Source: Bacillota bacterium (GTDB lineage: Bacteria > Bacillota > Bacilli > Lactobacillales > Enterococcaceae). Taken from it: a stretch of DNA of 12,137 nt. The translations under genes and the position numbers were made by a program. Where the stretch lies: contig JAEWFE010000209.1 of assembly GCA_023389005.1 (NCBI GenBank), positions 1-12,137 of the forward strand, in the 5' to 3' direction. Below are positions 1 to 5,478 of this stretch, piece by piece. The stretch's first letter is position 1; every line of letters starts with the position of its first letter. The notes under the pieces are model-generated. The model did no database searches. It worked only from the letters and a program-made list of their open reading frames with translations, and was not told where the DNA came from.

Positions 1-768
1 AAAATTATTTTTTTCGATATTGATGGTACGCTTATCGATATGAATAGAAAGAAAATTTCAGAAAAAATGTTAGAAACCTTAATTCGCTTGCAAGAAAAAG
101 GAATTAAACTCTGTCTAGCAAGTGGTCGTGCACCAATTCAAATCCCACATTTTGAGGGTGTAGACTTTGATGCTTTTTTAACTTTTAATGGTTCATATTG
201 TTATACTAAAGATTGCGATATCCACAGCAATCCATTGAGTAAAGAAGATGTACATACTGTTATCAAAAATAGTACCAAAGTCAATCGCGCCTTATCGATT
301 GCGACTAAGGATTTTATCGCGGCAAATTATGCAGATGAAGAATTGGTGGCTTACTTTAATGTGGGTGGTTTTAAAGTGAATGTTGCTGATAATTTTGATG
401 AATTGGTGCGAGATCATGTCGTTTACCAAATAATGATGAGCGGGACTAAGGATGATTATCCACTTGTTTTAGACGGTGTTCATGATTCAAAGATTGCAGC
501 TTGGTGGGATAAAGCGTTTGATTTAATTCCAAAAACTGGCGGCAAAGGTGTAGGTGTGGCGTCCATTTTGGATTTTTATGGCTTTAGCAAAGAAGAAGCA
601 TTGGCCTTTGGTGACGGTGGTAATGATATTGAGATGTTACAGACAGTAGGAACAGGGGTAGCGATGGGTAATGCACTGGACCATGTCAAAGCCATTGCCG
701 ATGATGTTTGTGGTCATGTGGCAGAAGATGGTATTTATCATTATTGTTTAGAAAAAGGACTAATCTAA
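1..768 (+). CDS. Cof-type HAD-IIB family phosphatase (5' end outside window)
   Basis: This is a cytoplasmic haloacid-dehalogenase hydrolase that probably removes phosphate from a sugar phosphate or similar small metabolite; the substrate cannot be read from the sequence. The frame is open from base 1 and the catalytic motif I (FFDIDGT, about residues 4-10 counted from base 1) lies upstream of the first ATG at base 40. The true start is therefore just outside the window and the ATG at 40 is not the start. Motif II is the serine of LASGR (about residue 41), motif III a lysine in GGKGVG (about 182), and motif IV is FGDGGND (about 203-209). The long insert between motifs II and III is the C2-type cap of the IIB subclass, and the length (about 255 residues) is normal for Cof proteins. 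The next gene, also a HAD phosphatase, begins 14 bases after the stop, so the two are probably co-transcribed. Confidence 0.93.
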   Translation, partial: KIIFFDIDGTLIDMNRKKISEKMLETLIRLQEKGIKLCLASGRAPIQIPHFEGVDFDAFLTFNGSYCYTKDCDIHSNPLSKEDVHTVIKNSTKVNRALSIATKDFIAANYADEELVAYFNVGGFKVNVADNFDELVRDHVVYQIMMSGTKDDYPLVLDGVHDSKIAAWWDKAFDLIPKTGGKGVGVASILDFYGFSKEEALAFGDGGNDIEMLQTVGTGVAMGNALDHVKAIADDVCGHVAEDGIYHYCLEKGLI

Positions 769-782
769 TTGGGAGGTTTCAT

Positions 783-1586
783 ATGAGTCAGCATGAGATT
801 AAGTTAGTTGCAGTGGACGTAGATGGTACGTTTGTAAGGGCGGATTATAGCTTTGATCGTCCACGTTTTGAGAGAATTTTGTCCAGAATGAACGCTGTTG
901 GGTGTCGTTTTGTTGTCGCAAGTGGGAATCAATACTATCAGTTACGTGATTTATTTCCAGAGCAACATCATGAATTTGCTTTTGTTGCTGAAAATGGAGC
1001 CTATATTGTTGACGAAGGGCATTTGGTTTTTGCTGTTGATATGCCTCGTGAAGTCGTGAAAAGAATTGCTGAACTCTGCTATAACTATCCTGAAGTTCAA
1101 GCGATTATTAGTGGGGTAGAATGTGCTTACTGTCAAAGAGTGAATGTTTCATCAGAATTTTTTGAGTTGGCTAAAGTTTACTATCATCGCTTAAAGTGGG
1201 TAGACGATTTATCACAGATTGACGATCAATTCTTGAAAGTCTCGCTTTTAGTCCCATATGAAAAAACAAGTTACTTTTACAACTTGTTGTGTCAACAATT
1301 GAATGGCATAGTGGACGTAACAACAAGTGGACATGGCTGGGTAGATTTGATTATGCCTGGTTGTCATAAAGCATCAGGGTTAGCGAAATTGGTCCAAAGA
1401 TGGCGGATAACTCCTGAGCAATGTGTGTCATTTGGGGATGGTGGCAATGATATTGAAATGTTACAATATTGTGGACGAAGTTATGCCATGCAAAATGCGA
1501 CCGAAAATGTAAAAGAAGCGGCTAAATTTGTCTGTCCATCTAATGAAGAAGATGGCGTGCTTGAAGTTTTGGATGAGTTGTTTTAA
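783..1586 (+). CDS. ybiV: Cof-type HAD sugar phosphatase, YbiV/SupH-like
   Basis: A cytoplasmic HAD-IIB phosphatase of 267 residues. The start is the ATG at 783, preceded by GGGAGG at 771-776; the frame is open further upstream to 708, but that stretch overlaps the previous gene and lacks a binding site. Motif I is VDVDGT with nucleophile D12 and acid/base D14; motif II is S47 in VVASGNQYYQL; motif III is K196 in HKASGLAKL; motif IV is GDGGND with D219 and D223. The blocks ASGNQYYQL, FVAENGAY and YYHRLK closely match my memory of E. coli YbiV (SupH), a phosphatase of sugar phosphates such as fructose-1-phosphate and ribose-5-phosphate. That substrate range is known for the E. coli enzyme and only inferred here. 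It is the second gene of a probable operon with the preceding paralogue and the fic gene, which starts 27 bases downstream. Confidence 0.93.
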   Translation: MSQHEIKLVAVDVDGTFVRADYSFDRPRFERILSRMNAVGCRFVVASGNQYYQLRDLFPEQHHEFAFVAENGAYIVDEGHLVFAVDMPREVVKRIAELCYNYPEVQAIISGVECAYCQRVNVSSEFFELAKVYYHRLKWVDDLSQIDDQFLKVSLLVPYEKTSYFYNLLCQQLNGIVDVTTSGHGWVDLIMPGCHKASGLAKLVQRWRITPEQCVSFGDGGNDIEMLQYCGRSYAMQNATENVKEAAKFVCPSNEEDGVLEVLDELF

Positions 1587-1613
1587 CCGCATAAAGAAAG
1601 GTTTAGTAGAAAA

Positions 1614-2501
1614 ATGAGCGATTATGTTACTGTCAGTCAATTCTCTGAGAAATATGGTTTATCCAAGAGTGTCGTGCAGAAATATTGCAGAAATGGGCAA
1701 ATCCATGGTGCAAAAAAAATTGATAATCGATGGCAGATTCCCATAAATGCGAAACTACCACGAAATTCAAAAATAGCTTCCAAACTATTGATGAGATTAA
1801 TACAGGAAAAGACGAGTCATCTTTCTGGGGGAATCTATCATAAGACGCAGATTGAACTCAGCTACAATTCTAATCATATCGAAGGAAGTCAATTAACAAA
1901 TGAGCAAACAAGATATATTTTTGAAACGAATACTATCGGCTTAATGGATGATGTTGTGAATGTTGATGATATTGTAGAAACAGCGAATCATTTTCGTTAT
2001 TTTGACTATATATTAGAACAAGCAACCAAACCTTTATCTGAGAAAATAATCAAACAACTTCATGCTTATTTGAAAAGTGGAACAAGTGATTTGCGGAAAG
2101 ATTGGTTCGTTGTTGGAGACTATAAACGATTGCCAAATGAAGTGGGAGGCCAAGAAACCACTGCACCAGAATATGTGGCCATAAAAATGCGTCAACTTTT
2201 GCAAGAATACCATCAACAAGACACAAAAGATTTACAAACATTATTAGACTTTCATGTTCGCTTTGAGAAAATACATCCGTTTCAAGATGGCAATGGTAGA
2301 GTAGGTCGATTAATTCTATTCAAAGAGTGCTTAAAATATGATATTGTGCCGTTCATCATTGAAGATCAGTTGAAGTATTTCTATTATCGTGGGCTGAAGG
2401 AGTGGAATGATGATGTTAACTATCTATTAGATACCTGTCTTACTGCCCAAGATAAATTTAAGTCATACCTCGATTATTTTCAGATTCCGTATGAAGACTG
2501 A
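1614..2501 (+). CDS. Fic family protein with N-terminal HTH-like domain
   Basis: A 295-residue Fic-domain protein. Fic enzymes usually transfer AMP from ATP to a hydroxyl on a target protein. The motif at residues 221-232 (HPFQDGNGRVGR) is the complete catalytic consensus, with H221, D225, the GNG anion hole and both arginines. An inhibitory-type motif (S/T)xxxE(G/N) is present N-terminal to it as SNHIEG at 86-91, with E90 as the likely inhibitory glutamate, so the enzyme is probably self-inhibited until triggered. Residues 1-45 (TVSQFSEKYGLSKSVVQKY then a basic NRWQIP end) resemble a MerR/excisionase winged helix-turn-helix, suggesting DNA binding or autoregulation. The start ATG at 1614 has GAAAGG twelve bases or so upstream, a slightly long gap. 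It follows the two HAD genes and is closed by the terminator near 2600. The target protein is unknown. Confidence 0.92.
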   Translation: MSDYVTVSQFSEKYGLSKSVVQKYCRNGQIHGAKKIDNRWQIPINAKLPRNSKIASKLLMRLIQEKTSHLSGGIYHKTQIELSYNSNHIEGSQLTNEQTRYIFETNTIGLMDDVVNVDDIVETANHFRYFDYILEQATKPLSEKIIKQLHAYLKSGTSDLRKDWFVVGDYKRLPNEVGGQETTAPEYVAIKMRQLLQEYHQQDTKDLQTLLDFHVRFEKIHPFQDGNGRVGRLILFKECLKYDIVPFIIEDQLKYFYYRGLKEWNDDVNYLLDTCLTAQDKFKSYLDYFQIPYED

Positions 2502-2583
2502 TGTAAGTGATAATTACGAAGCAGATATTTGTTGCAGATAATCTACTTGAGTTTTTGAGTAGTTTGAGAGAGTGTAAATAATC

Positions 2584-2617
2584 AAAAAATCCTGTGATCA
2601 ATGCATAGGATTTTTTT
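2584..2617 (+). terminator. Rho-independent terminator after fic
   Basis: The arms AAAAATCCTGTG and CATAGGATTTTT pair over about 12 bases with one G-U pair around a short loop, and the 3' arm runs into seven T residues. It lies about 80 bases after the fic stop and should end the HAD-HAD-fic transcript. Confidence 0.85.
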
Positions 2618-2757
2618 GTTGGCAAGATTGAGACACCAAGGATTAGTTTGGAAGCTAGCTCATGTGTTTCAAGTTGTTCTTGAACCTATCTGACCTTTTT
2701 CTTGACGGATGGAATCTTACATATAAATCTCGCAAAATTTCAGATATTCATAAACAA

Positions 2758-2788
2758 TCGACAATTTATGCGTTAGAATTACGATAAT
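2758..2788 (+). promoter_or_regulatory. Putative promoter of the antitoxin gene
   Basis: TCGACA (2758-2763) and GATAAT (2783-2788) each differ from the sigma-A consensus at one base, but the 19-base gap is long. An AT alternation directly downstream of the -10 (about 2786-2794) could be the place where the Phd/YefM protein binds to repress its own promoter, as is usual in this family; that part is inference. Confidence 0.4.
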
Positions 2789-2812
2789 ATATATACGTTT
2801 GGAGTGATTTGA

Positions 2813-3073
2813 ATGATGCATATCCGTCCTGTTTCTGATTTTAGAAATAAATTTCCTGAAATTGAAGGGATTGTAAATAGTGGAAAACCTGCATATCTTA
2901 CTAAAAATGGTTATGGTGCTATGGTTGTATTAAGTTTAGAGGAATACTCAAGTCTAACAGAAGATATAGAAGAAAAACTCGATGAAGCTGACAAACAAGC
3001 AGCTATGACAAATGAGAGACTATCACATGAAGCCGTGTTTAATAATGTAAGAGGTATGATTGATGGAAAATAA
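2813..3073 (+). CDS. Phd/YefM family antitoxin (toxin partner decayed)
   Basis: An 86-residue antitoxin of the Phd/YefM family, which dimerises through its N-terminal fold, binds its own promoter and wraps a disordered C-terminal tail around a RelE/ParE or Doc toxin. The typical N-terminus is visible: IRPVSDFRNKFPEI, then a stretch of KPAYLTKNGYGAMVVLSLEEY (residues 26-46), followed by a charged helical tail. GGAGTG at 2801-2806 serves either of two adjacent ATG codons (2813 or 2816); 2813 is given. In an intact locus the toxin gene would follow with an overlap. Here an ATG at 3063 overlaps the antitoxin end by 11 bases but opens only a 15-codon frame that begins like a RelE/ParE toxin. The antitoxin therefore appears to be an orphan that persisted after its toxin was lost; it may still autoregulate or counter a related toxin elsewhere. 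Confidence 0.9.
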   Translation: MMHIRPVSDFRNKFPEIEGIVNSGKPAYLTKNGYGAMVVLSLEEYSSLTEDIEEKLDEADKQAAMTNERLSHEAVFNNVRGMIDGK

Positions 3074-3110
3074 ATCATATCAGCTTAGGTATTTATCTCT
3101 TTTTGAGTAA
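3063..3110 (+). pseudogene. Remnant of a RelE/ParE-type toxin gene
   Basis: An ATG at 3063 lies inside the end of the antitoxin gene, in another frame, and is followed by 14 more codons (MENKSYQLRYLSLFE) before TAA at 3108. The pattern YxLRYLxLFE is how I remember RelE/ParE toxins beginning (usually YLPLFExDL), and the 11-base overlap with the antitoxin is the usual arrangement for translational coupling. No continuation with toxin-like sequence was found in the three forward frames downstream, so this looks like a 5' stub left by a deletion or replacement rather than a single nonsense mutation. Because the remnant is so short, the family call rests on position as much as on residues. Confidence 0.55.
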
Positions 3111-3411
3111 ATTTAATGGATGAATCTAATTTTTTTAAAGGAAATATCTTAAAAGCAACCTTCATGAGGACAAAAGTAAAACCATGAGCAATCCTCTTAC
3201 TCATGGCCTTACCTTTACAACTTAATTGGTAGGGGGATAAAGTGAGAATGATGTTTGCCAGTAGCGTAAGAATATTTCACTTTATCTTTTTTACTTCCGC
3301 TACATTAAATGGATGAAAAAAGTAGGGAAATAATCACATTGATAACATGATAATTATATAAAACGGTCATTTTTTAAATGTTCACAAACAAAAAATGAAA
3401 AGGTTTGTTAC
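3111..3411. other. Gene-poor, hairpin-rich spacer after the toxin stub
   Basis: About 300 bases with no convincing gene. It contains a 7-base inverted repeat CCATGAG/CTCATGG (3182-3188 and 3200-3206), the terminator-like 10-base inverted repeat described separately (3236-3292), and a 10-base direct repeat AATGGATGAA at 3115-3124 and 3308-3317 that brackets both. On the minus strand a 39-codon frame runs from an ATG at 3204 to a stop at 3085, with AAAGG seven bases before the ATG; the first hairpin covers its start codon. That small frame begins MSKRIAHGFTFVLMK and is basic and hydrophobic, but nothing else supports it, so it is not listed as a gene. Confidence 0.5.
3236..3292 (+). terminator. 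Long-loop inverted repeat followed by T tract, possible terminator
   Basis: GATAAAGTGA (3236-3245) and TCACTTTATC (3277-3286) are a perfect 10-base inverted repeat around a 31-base loop, followed by six T residues. On the plus strand this could terminate transcription from the antitoxin promoter, though the loop is longer than usual. It could instead be the ends of a tiny mobile-element remnant or a structured RNA. Confidence 0.4.
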
Positions 3412-3439
3412 TTGCATTATTTACAGTATCGTGTATAAT
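3412..3439 (+). promoter_or_regulatory. Promoter of the arr-hydrolase operon
   Basis: TTGCAT (3412-3417) and a perfect TATAAT (3434-3439) are 16 bases apart. Transcription would begin near 3446, about 35 bases before the preferred ATG at 3481. This argues against the in-frame GTG at 3448, which would sit almost at the transcript's first base. Confidence 0.75.
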
Positions 3440-3480
3440 GAAAATTCGTGAAAGTATCTGAAATAGAAAGGTTGAGCGAT

Positions 3481-4224
3481 ATGAGGTTTAATCCAACGAG
3501 TCCATTTATTCAGCATCTAATGCAAGCCATTATTCAGACTGAACAAGGTGAATTAGCTCAGGCAGCGACAACTTTAGATAGGATGTATCGGCAAACAGAT
3601 GATGATTATGATAAATTTTTACTGGCTTATCAATTTTCGAAAGTGACTACGGATATTTTTGAACGAGTGAAATGGTTGTCAGTTTCATTAGAGTCCGTGC
3701 AAAAAATCGATGATGAAGAGGTCAAAAGTGCTTATGTGACGTTGTTTAGAGATTTATCTGAAGCGTATAAAGTGTTAGGCAATCACGATTACGAGAAGAA
3801 ATATTTGGAATTGGCTGAGGCTGAACCCACGACGCCTACAGATCAAGGACCATTTTATCATGGCACCAAAGCTGATTTGGAAGTCGGCGATTTACTTGTA
3901 CCGGGTGGCTTGTCTAATTATCAAGACGACTTGGTGATGAATCATGTCTATTTCACAGCCAATTTAAATGGGGCTGGCTTAGCGGCAACTTTAGCAAAAG
4001 GAACAGGAAAAGAGCGAGTTTATAAAATCGTTCCAACAGGTGAATTTGAAAATGATCCCAATGTCACAGACAAAAAATTTCCTGGTAATTTAACGCGTTC
4101 ATATCGTTCAGCCCAACCATTAAAGATTGTCGCAGAAATTGAGGACTGGCAAGCATTATCTAAGCAACAAAAACAAGAATGGCAAGCAAAAGTCCAAAAG
4201 AATGAAGGGGAGATTATTAATTAA
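3481..4224 (+). CDS. arr: Rifamycin ADP-ribosyltransferase (Arr) domain with N-terminal helical TPR-like domain
   Basis: A 247-residue protein whose C-terminal half (about residues 122-240) is an Arr domain. Arr transfers ADP-ribose from NAD+ to the C23 hydroxyl of rifamycins and inactivates them. The signature blocks are FYHGTKADL, NHVYFTA, GAGLAA, NDPNVTDKKFPGN and TRSYRS. The three residues known from Mycobacterium smegmatis Arr (H19, Y49, D84) correspond to H127, Y157 and D192 here, with identical spacing of 30 and 35. Residues 1-118 form an all-helical region ending in a TPR-like helix pair (YKVLGNHDYEKKYLELAE), absent from the roughly 140-residue classical Arr. The ATG at 3481 has GAAAGG at 3466-3471; an upstream in-frame GTG at 3448 is rejected because the promoter overlaps it. 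The hydrolase gene follows with a one-base stop/start overlap. Actual rifampicin resistance is inferred, and an endogenous role for the longer form is possible. Confidence 0.9.
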   Translation: MRFNPTSPFIQHLMQAIIQTEQGELAQAATTLDRMYRQTDDDYDKFLLAYQFSKVTTDIFERVKWLSVSLESVQKIDDEEVKSAYVTLFRDLSEAYKVLGNHDYEKKYLELAEAEPTTPTDQGPFYHGTKADLEVGDLLVPGGLSNYQDDLVMNHVYFTANLNGAGLAATLAKGTGKERVYKIVPTGEFENDPNVTDKKFPGNLTRSYRSAQPLKIVAEIEDWQALSKQQKQEWQAKVQKNEGEIIN

Positions 4225-4880
4225 TGACTGAAAAAGCCAGACAGATTTTCTTCTTAAATGGTCTAGGTGGTACAAAAGAAGAGGTACTCCCATTTTTTCA
4301 AGCCTTACATCTTTGTCAAATTGATGTGGAATATTTATCTTTACCTGGTCATGAAAATGAAAAATTAGTCAATTTAATTACTCAAGATGAATTTATACAT
4401 TATTATCGTCCTTTGATTGGTGATGCTTCTTGTATTTTGATTGGCTATTCGATTGGTGCTGAAATAGCAGTCTTTTTGGCTCAACATCTACCTAATATTG
4501 AAAAAATCATTTTAATCGACGGTGGTCTTGTTTGTGGAGAAGATTTTGGTATATCGGTTGAAGAAGATATTGCGCAAACATTATCAGTAATAAAAGAGAA
4601 TCAAATCACTTCATTAAATGCAGAAAGTATTGCATCACTACTTAGATTCACAGATAAAATACGTCTAGGAATCATGCATGCTAATTTAAAGATACCAATT
4701 TTGATTGTCAATAGTTCACAAAAAGAGGTTCTTGCAATCAAACAACGAAGATTAGCGCAACTCAGTCAGCCAAATATCACACATTGTACGATTGAACAAA
4801 GTACTCATCAATTGTTGACGGAATATCCTGAGAAAGTAGCCCAAGAAATTCAACATTTTTATCTAACAAAAAACGCCTAG
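4224..4880 (+). CDS. Alpha/beta hydrolase, small, coupled to arr
   Basis: A 218-residue cytoplasmic alpha/beta hydrolase; no signal peptide or membrane segment is seen. LNGLGGT (residues 11-17) is the oxyanion-hole loop after the first strand, GYSIGA (74-79) is the nucleophile elbow with S76, and H195 in STHQLLTEYP is the likely catalytic histidine. The acid residue is not obvious: where an aspartate is common, after the strand IPILIVN, the sequence has SSQKE. The protein resembles the serine hydrolases of the thioesterase/lipase type, but the substrate is not recognised. Its ATG at 4224 shares a base with the arr stop (TAATG), with GGGGAG at 4207-4212, so it is translated together with arr. 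Whether it acts in the same process, for example on a modified or esterified substrate, is speculation. A terminator follows directly. Confidence 0.85.
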   Translation: MTEKARQIFFLNGLGGTKEEVLPFFQALHLCQIDVEYLSLPGHENEKLVNLITQDEFIHYYRPLIGDASCILIGYSIGAEIAVFLAQHLPNIEKIILIDGGLVCGEDFGISVEEDIAQTLSVIKENQITSLNAESIASLLRFTDKIRLGIMHANLKIPILIVNSSQKEVLAIKQRRLAQLSQPNITHCTIEQSTHQLLTEYPEKVAQEIQHFYLTKNA

Positions 4881-4912
4881 TATGCTCAAAAGTGAGTGTA
4901 ATAGGCGTTTTT
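4868..4912. terminator. Bidirectional terminator between the arr operon and merR
   Basis: AAAAACGCCTA and TAGGCGTTTTT form an 11-base perfect stem around a loop of about 22 bases, with A residues on one side and T residues on the other. It begins inside the end of the hydrolase gene and ends five bases from the merR stop on the opposite strand, so it should stop both converging transcripts. Confidence 0.88.
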
Positions 4913-4916
4913 ATGC

Positions 4917-5312
4917 TTATTTTCTTTTTTTATGAATAGCTTCAGTACCAGCTTTCAGTGCTGTCTCATAGTACCAACATTTGTAATTAATCGTATCCAT
5001 AATTTGTTGTAACTCTGCCATTTGTGCTTCTACGGCTGCTTTGCGTTCGAGAAACATTTCGTAGCGTTCTTCTAATGAGGCGTCCCCTTCATTGACCCAT
5101 TGACAAAATTGGCGAATATCTTTAATCGGCATGCCCGTTTTCTTTAGACAATCAATAATCTTCAATGTGGCGATGGCTTCTTCCGTGAAGATGCGATACC
5201 CCGATTCTTTTCGTTCAATAAAAGGAATCAGTCCTTCTTTATCATAGTAACGAATCGTGCTAGGTGGCACATTCATTAATTTCGCTGCATCTTTAATTGT
5301 ATAAGTAGACAT
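4917..5312 (-). CDS. MerR family transcriptional regulator, AdhR/NmlR-like
   Basis: A 131-residue MerR regulator. These proteins bind as dimers to promoters with a long -35/-10 gap and twist the DNA so that polymerase can start. The N-terminal helix-turn-helix and wing are clear (YTIKDAAKLMNVPPSTIRYY, then RKESGYRIF up to residue 42), followed by the linker helix LKIIDCLKKTGMPIKDI and a long dimerisation helix (about 75-115). C55 aligns with the redox/aldehyde-sensing Cys52 of Bacillus subtilis AdhR when the RYY motifs are matched, so an electrophile- or aldehyde-sensing role is possible. The C-terminal YKCWYYETA block contains a second cysteine. The start has AGAAAGGG at 5321-5329 upstream on the minus strand. 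There is no adjacent dehydrogenase or reductase gene, so its target is unknown; the divergent operon starting near 5404 is one candidate. Confidence 0.92.
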   Translation of the reverse strand: MSTYTIKDAAKLMNVPPSTIRYYDKEGLIPFIERKESGYRIFTEEAIATLKIIDCLKKTGMPIKDIRQFCQWVNEGDASLEERYEMFLERKAAVEAQMAELQQIMDTINYKCWYYETALKAGTEAIHKKRK

Positions 5313-5348
5313 ATAACAATACCCTTTCTAACTTTAAATTCAGCTTTA

Positions 5349-5377
5349 ATGTTACTGGAATTTTATCTATTTATCAA
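5349..5377 (-). promoter_or_regulatory. Putative promoter of merR
   Basis: Read on the minus strand, TTGATA (5377-5372) and TAACAT (5354-5349) are 17 bases apart, about 40 bases before the merR start. A partial dyad TTAAA/TTTAA lies just downstream and may be an operator, but it is short. Confidence 0.4.
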
Positions 5378-5403
5378 GCATTTAAAATAGATACATTTAG
5401 TTA

Positions 5404-5432
5404 TTGTTAGCGCTTATCGGATTTGGTAAAAT
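5404..5432 (+). promoter_or_regulatory. Promoter of the HIRAN operon
   Basis: TTGTTA (5404-5409) and TAAAAT (5427-5432) are 17 bases apart, and TGG directly before the -10 makes it an extended -10 (TGnTAAAAT). It is divergent from the merR promoter and 27 bases from it. The spacing is normal rather than the stretched 19-20 bases expected of a MerR-activated promoter. Confidence 0.6.
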
Positions 5433-5478
5433 AATAGCTGAAGGTGATTGAAATACAAAGAGTTAGAAACAAACAGGA

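Larger units (their letters stand above)
2502..2812. other. Intergenic spacer between fic and the antitoxin gene
   Basis: About 310 bases without a convincing gene. It holds the fic terminator, a direct repeat of GCAGATA near 2522-2542, a small hairpin (CTACT...AGTAG, about 2547-2566) and, at its right end, the likely promoter of the antitoxin gene. A 41-codon open frame from the ATG at 2662 to 2787 has only a weak GGAAG upstream, overlaps the promoter and was not accepted as a gene. Confidence 0.6.

Noticed and set aside
951..1136. Minus-strand open frame inside the second HAD gene
   Set aside because: It lies wholly within a well-supported gene on the other strand and has no family features.
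2662..2787. 41-codon plus-strand frame before the antitoxin gene
   Set aside because: It has only a weak ribosome site and overlaps the likely promoter; such lengths occur by chance in AT-rich DNA.
3448..3480. GTG at 3448 as start of the Arr protein
   Set aside because: The -10 box ends at 3439, so the codon would sit at the very start of the transcript with no ribosome site; ATG 3481 has GAAAGG at good spacing.
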